From a virus, in the IMG/VR virus record IMGVR_UViG_3300009605_000100, positions 1 to 28,453 of that record: a stretch of 28,453 nt of DNA; one strand, 5' to 3'. A program made the translations under genes and the position numbers. The notes below the pieces were generated by a model. That model made no database searches. It saw only the letters and a list, made by a program, of their open reading frames with translations, and was not told where the DNA came from. Shown here one piece after another: positions 26,338 to 28,453 of the stretch (its first letter is position 1; each line of letters begins with the position of its first letter).

Positions 26338-27840
26338 TTGTTGTTTAATAGCAAAGATATAATTGAGGCATTGTCAGATAAAGATTTTAATAAGGCAGCG
26401 GGTATTGCTAAAAAAGGTCTTGCTGAGGTGTCTTTGTCTTATATTGACCATGCAAAAATGACCTCATCTAAAGGAATGGTGTCTGAAGCAGAGACACCAC
26501 CAGATAAAGAAGATGTTCAAGGTACAGAAGACGACCCGACTCTTGATCCATCTAAAGATAGGGAGTATTTTCTTAAATCCTTTGAACAAGGCGATGTCTT
26601 AATCACAATTAAGACTATTGGTGTTGGTAAAAATAAACCAGTGTCTGTTTATATAGACGATGTACGATGGGAGATGTTCCCCGGCCCGACCAATGCTGAA
26701 AAAGAAGCAAAAAAATTCATAAAAACCAAGCAGTATGATTTATGGAGAGATAGAAAAAATTTAAGCAACGGTGTTGTTGATGAACCTGAACCTAAAAAAG
26801 AAGAAGAAAAAGAAATAAAGGTAAAGAAAAAGGTAAAGAAAAAGGTAAAGAAAAAAAAGAAGGTGGTAAAAGAATCCATAAATTTTCTTGAAACGGTTGA
26901 CATGACTGTTGGTGGTAAGACTTTTACCGTGTCAATCGCTAATACACCAGAATCATTACAAAAAGGTTTAATGTTTGAAACTGATATGGACACTGATAGG
27001 GGAATCCTATTAGTGTTTGAAGAGCCAGCAAGACATGGCATTTGGATGAAGGATACAAGTATTCCATTAGATGTGGTATGGATGACTGAAGTGGGTACAG
27101 TTGTCGATGTTCAGCGTCTTCAACCCCATGATATTACAATTAAATATCCACATGCACCCGCAAAATATGTCTTAGAATTAAATGCTGGTGAGTTTACTGG
27201 TAGAATAGGTGATATAGTAGAAATGGGCGGATTTCTGGAAAATGAACTAAATGAAATCTCTATACAGGGAAGAAGAAATATAGCAAAGGCAGCAAAAAGA
27301 ACTGCTAAAAGACGTGCTAAAACCACACAACGCAAAAAGAAACGACGAAAAACTAAGGAAGAACTCATCACAAAGGCCAGAAAGATGGCTAGGGACAAAA
27401 TAAAGAAAAAGATTCTTAAAGGTAGAAGTGAGAATGAATTAAGTTATGCTGCAAGAGAAGCCTTAGAAAAGAAAGTTAACAAAATGAAAGGAAAAATTGA
27501 AAAAATCGCTAAGAAGATGCTTGTTGTTGCTAAAAAACAAGAAAAAGAAAGACTTCTAGCAATGAGAGCACCATCAGAAAAAAATGAAGAAACAGTTTTA
27601 GATAATATTGAATACATTGTTAACAATAATAGAAGAGAGATGTTGGTTGAATTTGATAATGGAGATACTATGCAAGTGGATGAGACTACTGCAAATACCA
27701 TTCTTACAATGCACAAGGCACTAAATAAAAGAAATAAGATTAAATTAAGAGAAATGATAAATAAAGATAAACACGGTTTTATGAAAGCCTTAAAATTTTC
27801 ATTAAACCATTTAGATAATGTAAGGGACTTAAAAGGATAA
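26338..27840 (+). CDS. Chimeric prohead-core-region protein with DUF192 domain
   Basis: A 500-residue multidomain protein in the gp67/68 position. Residues 1-50 (SKDIIEALSDKDFNKAAGIA, then KKGLAEVSLSYIDHAKM) resemble the short helical start of gp67-type prohead-core proteins. Residues 76-140 include KPVSVYIDDVRWEMFPGP. A Lys-rich linker (about 153-178) is encoded by a 12-bp tandem repeat. Residues about 189-297 form a DUF192 domain: SLQKGLMFE, GILLVFEEPARHGIWMKDTS (WMKDT at 236-240), IPLDVVWM, KYVLELNAGEF and GRIGDIV. Residues 312-410 are a strongly basic helical stretch. Residues 418-500 (MLVEFDNGDTMQVDETTANT, then FMKALKFSL) form a final small domain. Translation starts at TTG. A scaffold or internal head role is inferred; the function of DUF192 is unknown. 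Confidence 0.75.
   Translation: MLFNSKDIIEALSDKDFNKAAGIAKKGLAEVSLSYIDHAKMTSSKGMVSEAETPPDKEDVQGTEDDPTLDPSKDREYFLKSFEQGDVLITIKTIGVGKNKPVSVYIDDVRWEMFPGPTNAEKEAKKFIKTKQYDLWRDRKNLSNGVVDEPEPKKEEEKEIKVKKKVKKKVKKKKKVVKESINFLETVDMTVGGKTFTVSIANTPESLQKGLMFETDMDTDRGILLVFEEPARHGIWMKDTSIPLDVVWMTEVGTVVDVQRLQPHDITIKYPHAPAKYVLELNAGEFTGRIGDIVEMGGFLENELNEISIQGRRNIAKAAKRTAKRRAKTTQRKKKRRKTKEELITKARKMARDKIKKKILKGRSENELSYAAREALEKKVNKMKGKIEKIAKKMLVVAKKQEKERLLAMRAPSEKNEETVLDNIEYIVNNNRREMLVEFDNGDTMQVDETTANTILTMHKALNKRNKIKLREMINKDKHGFMKALKFSLNHLDNVRDLKG
26821..26856 (+). repeat. Three 12-bp tandem repeats coding a Lys/Val linker
   Basis: The unit GTAAAGAAAAAG occurs twice exactly and a third time with one change, encoding the KVKKKVKKKVKKK run of the DUF192-bearing protein. 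Such a repeat can gain or lose copies by slippage without breaking the frame. Confidence 0.85.
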
Positions 27841-27846
27841 ATTTAC

Positions 27847-28203
27847 ATGAGCGCCAAAGAAATTGTTGAAAACTTGCTAGATGAAAATGCATATGCTGCA
27901 AAAGAAGGGATAGAAAATCTACTATTTTGTAAAACAGCAGACACACTTAGAGACTTAACCCCTGCCTCAGCAGATAGGAGTTTTAGAGTAGAAAATGCAG
28001 TACCATTTTTGAGTGAAAAAGAACAAAGTCCTGAGCAAAAAGCGTATAGAGCGTTGTTCGATCGGATCTTGAAAAAGTATGGTGTTGATAGCCCTAACGA
28101 CCTTGAAGATAGTAAGAAAGACGATTTTTTCAATGAAGTAGAACGAGAATGGAAAAAAGACCCTGCCAACGATAACGAAGGTGAGGGCGAGGAGAATGAT
28201 TAA
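27847..28203 (+). CDS. Acidic prohead-core (gp67/gp68-like) protein
   Basis: A 118-residue charged protein. The N-terminus (AKEIVENLLDENAYAAKEGI, then ENLLFCKTADTL) has the helical pattern of T4-like prohead-core proteins such as gp67 or gp68. Residues about 66-103 (AYRALFDRILKKYGVDSPND, then KKDDFFNEVEREWKKD) resemble a short C-terminal helical motif common in phage scaffold or core proteins. The tail is strongly acidic (EGEGEEND). AAAGGAT ahead of the ATG, at a spacing of about eight bases, supports the start. It lies directly downstream of the chimeric protein and portal genes, as 67/68 do after 20 in T4. Assignment to the prohead core is by position and pattern. Confidence 0.6.
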   Translation: MSAKEIVENLLDENAYAAKEGIENLLFCKTADTLRDLTPASADRSFRVENAVPFLSEKEQSPEQKAYRALFDRILKKYGVDSPNDLEDSKKDDFFNEVEREWKKDPANDNEGEGEEND

Positions 28204-28206
28204 TTC

Positions 28207-28453
28207 ATGACTATTCAAAACAGACATTATTTACAAAAGATTAATGGTATTGGTCATCGTCGGCAACAACTTGACGAGCAAGCGGGGTCACTATTTCCAC
28301 AGGGACAACTTGCAAGAGTTCTTGGAGAACAAGGATCTAGACGACGGAATGGACGAGGACAACAACAAGGTCTGCCACCCAATGGTGCTAGACCCAATGG
28401 TGCTAGACCCAATGGTGCTAGACCCAATGGTGCTAGACCCAATGGTGCTAGAC
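28207..28453 (+). CDS. Unrecognised Gln/Arg/Gly-rich protein with PNGAR repeats (3' truncated)
   Basis: The frame from the ATG at 28207 stays open to the window end (82 codons). The N-terminal 57 residues are rich in Gln, Arg and Gly (TIQNRHYLQKINGIGHRRQQ, then SLFPQGQLARVLGEQG). From residue 58 the protein is a perfect PNGAR pentapeptide repeat, five copies to the edge. T4 has the prohead protease gene 21 here, but this N-terminus does not look like gp21. GAGGAG at 28189-28194 is 12 bases upstream of the ATG, a loose but usable spacing. A basic, low-complexity internal head or scaffold-associated protein is possible, but function is unknown. Confidence 0.6.
   Translation, partial: MTIQNRHYLQKINGIGHRRQQLDEQAGSLFPQGQLARVLGEQGSRRRNGRGQQQGLPPNGARPNGARPNGARPNGARPNGAR
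28378..28452 (+). repeat. 15-bp tandem repeat coding PNGAR, at the window end
   Basis: Five perfect consecutive copies of CCCAATGGTGCTAGA, in frame with the gene starting at 28207. The sequence stops one base into a sixth copy. The total copy number is unknown because the window ends inside the array. Confidence 0.95.

Noticed and set aside
26649-27041. Minus-strand open frame of 130 codons with Phe/Thr runs
   Set aside because: It is the antisense of the Lys-rich and DUF192 part of a clear + strand gene. The Phe runs are just the complement of Lys codons.
28254-28442. Minus-strand open frame with a GLAPL repeat
   Set aside because: It is the reverse complement of the PNGAR-coding 15-bp repeat. 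It exists only because the repeat has no stop on either strand, and all neighbours are on the + strand.
28378-28453. Tandem repeats as a CRISPR array
   Set aside because: The 15-bp units are directly adjacent with no spacers and keep a coding frame.

Overview
The window is a continuous, single-strand (+) block of virion-assembly genes from a T4-like contractile-tailed phage (myovirus). The recognisable genes follow the T4 order: baseplate wedge 25-6-(7-like)-8, then neck 13-14-15, terminase 16-17, tail sheath 18, tail tube 19, portal 20 and a prohead-core cluster. The low GC content, the DUF4815 giant structural protein, the Gly/Ser/Thr-rich expanded baseplate proteins and the TATAAATA late-promoter boxes fit a marine T4-like phage of the cyanophage/pelagiphage type. 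The host cannot be read from the sequence. There are no tRNAs, CRISPR arrays, insertion sequences, integrases or homing endonucleases, and no gene-free stretch exceeds about 70 bases.

Layout. 1-2422: the 3' end of a beta-helix-like protein, a PAAR tip protein, an unrecognised 273-residue protein, and a membrane-anchored protein with a GAF-like FHNGG segment. 2412-9174: baseplate wedge genes gp25, gp6, a gp7-position protein and an enlarged gp8. 9198-16856: three accessory structural genes where T4 has 9-12 and wac. These are a 1686-residue DUF4815 protein, a 504-residue fibre-like protein and a 342-residue unknown with an internal duplication. 16859-19350: neck and tail-completion proteins gp13, gp14 and gp15. 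19361-20086: a tryptophan-rich orphan inserted between gp15 and gp16. 20114-22253: small and large terminase. 22323-26335: sheath, tube and portal. 26338-28453: the prohead-core region, with a chimeric 500-residue protein carrying a DUF192 domain, a 118-residue gp67/68-like acidic protein, and the start of an unrecognised Gln/Arg/Gly-rich gene. That last gene runs into a PNGAR-coding 15-bp tandem repeat exactly where the window ends.

Together the genes build the head-packaging vertex (portal, terminase, prohead core), the neck, the contractile tail, and the baseplate with its puncturing tip and host-contact proteins. Six exact TATAAATA boxes on the coding strand lie upstream of gp8, DUF4815, the fibre gene, the Trp-rich orphan, gp18 and gp19. 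This suggests late transcription in several overlapping units.

The best candidates for something new are the chimeric DUF192 prohead-core protein, the Trp-rich orphan with its own late box, the PNGAR-repeat protein, and the membrane-anchored FHNGG protein embedded among baseplate genes.
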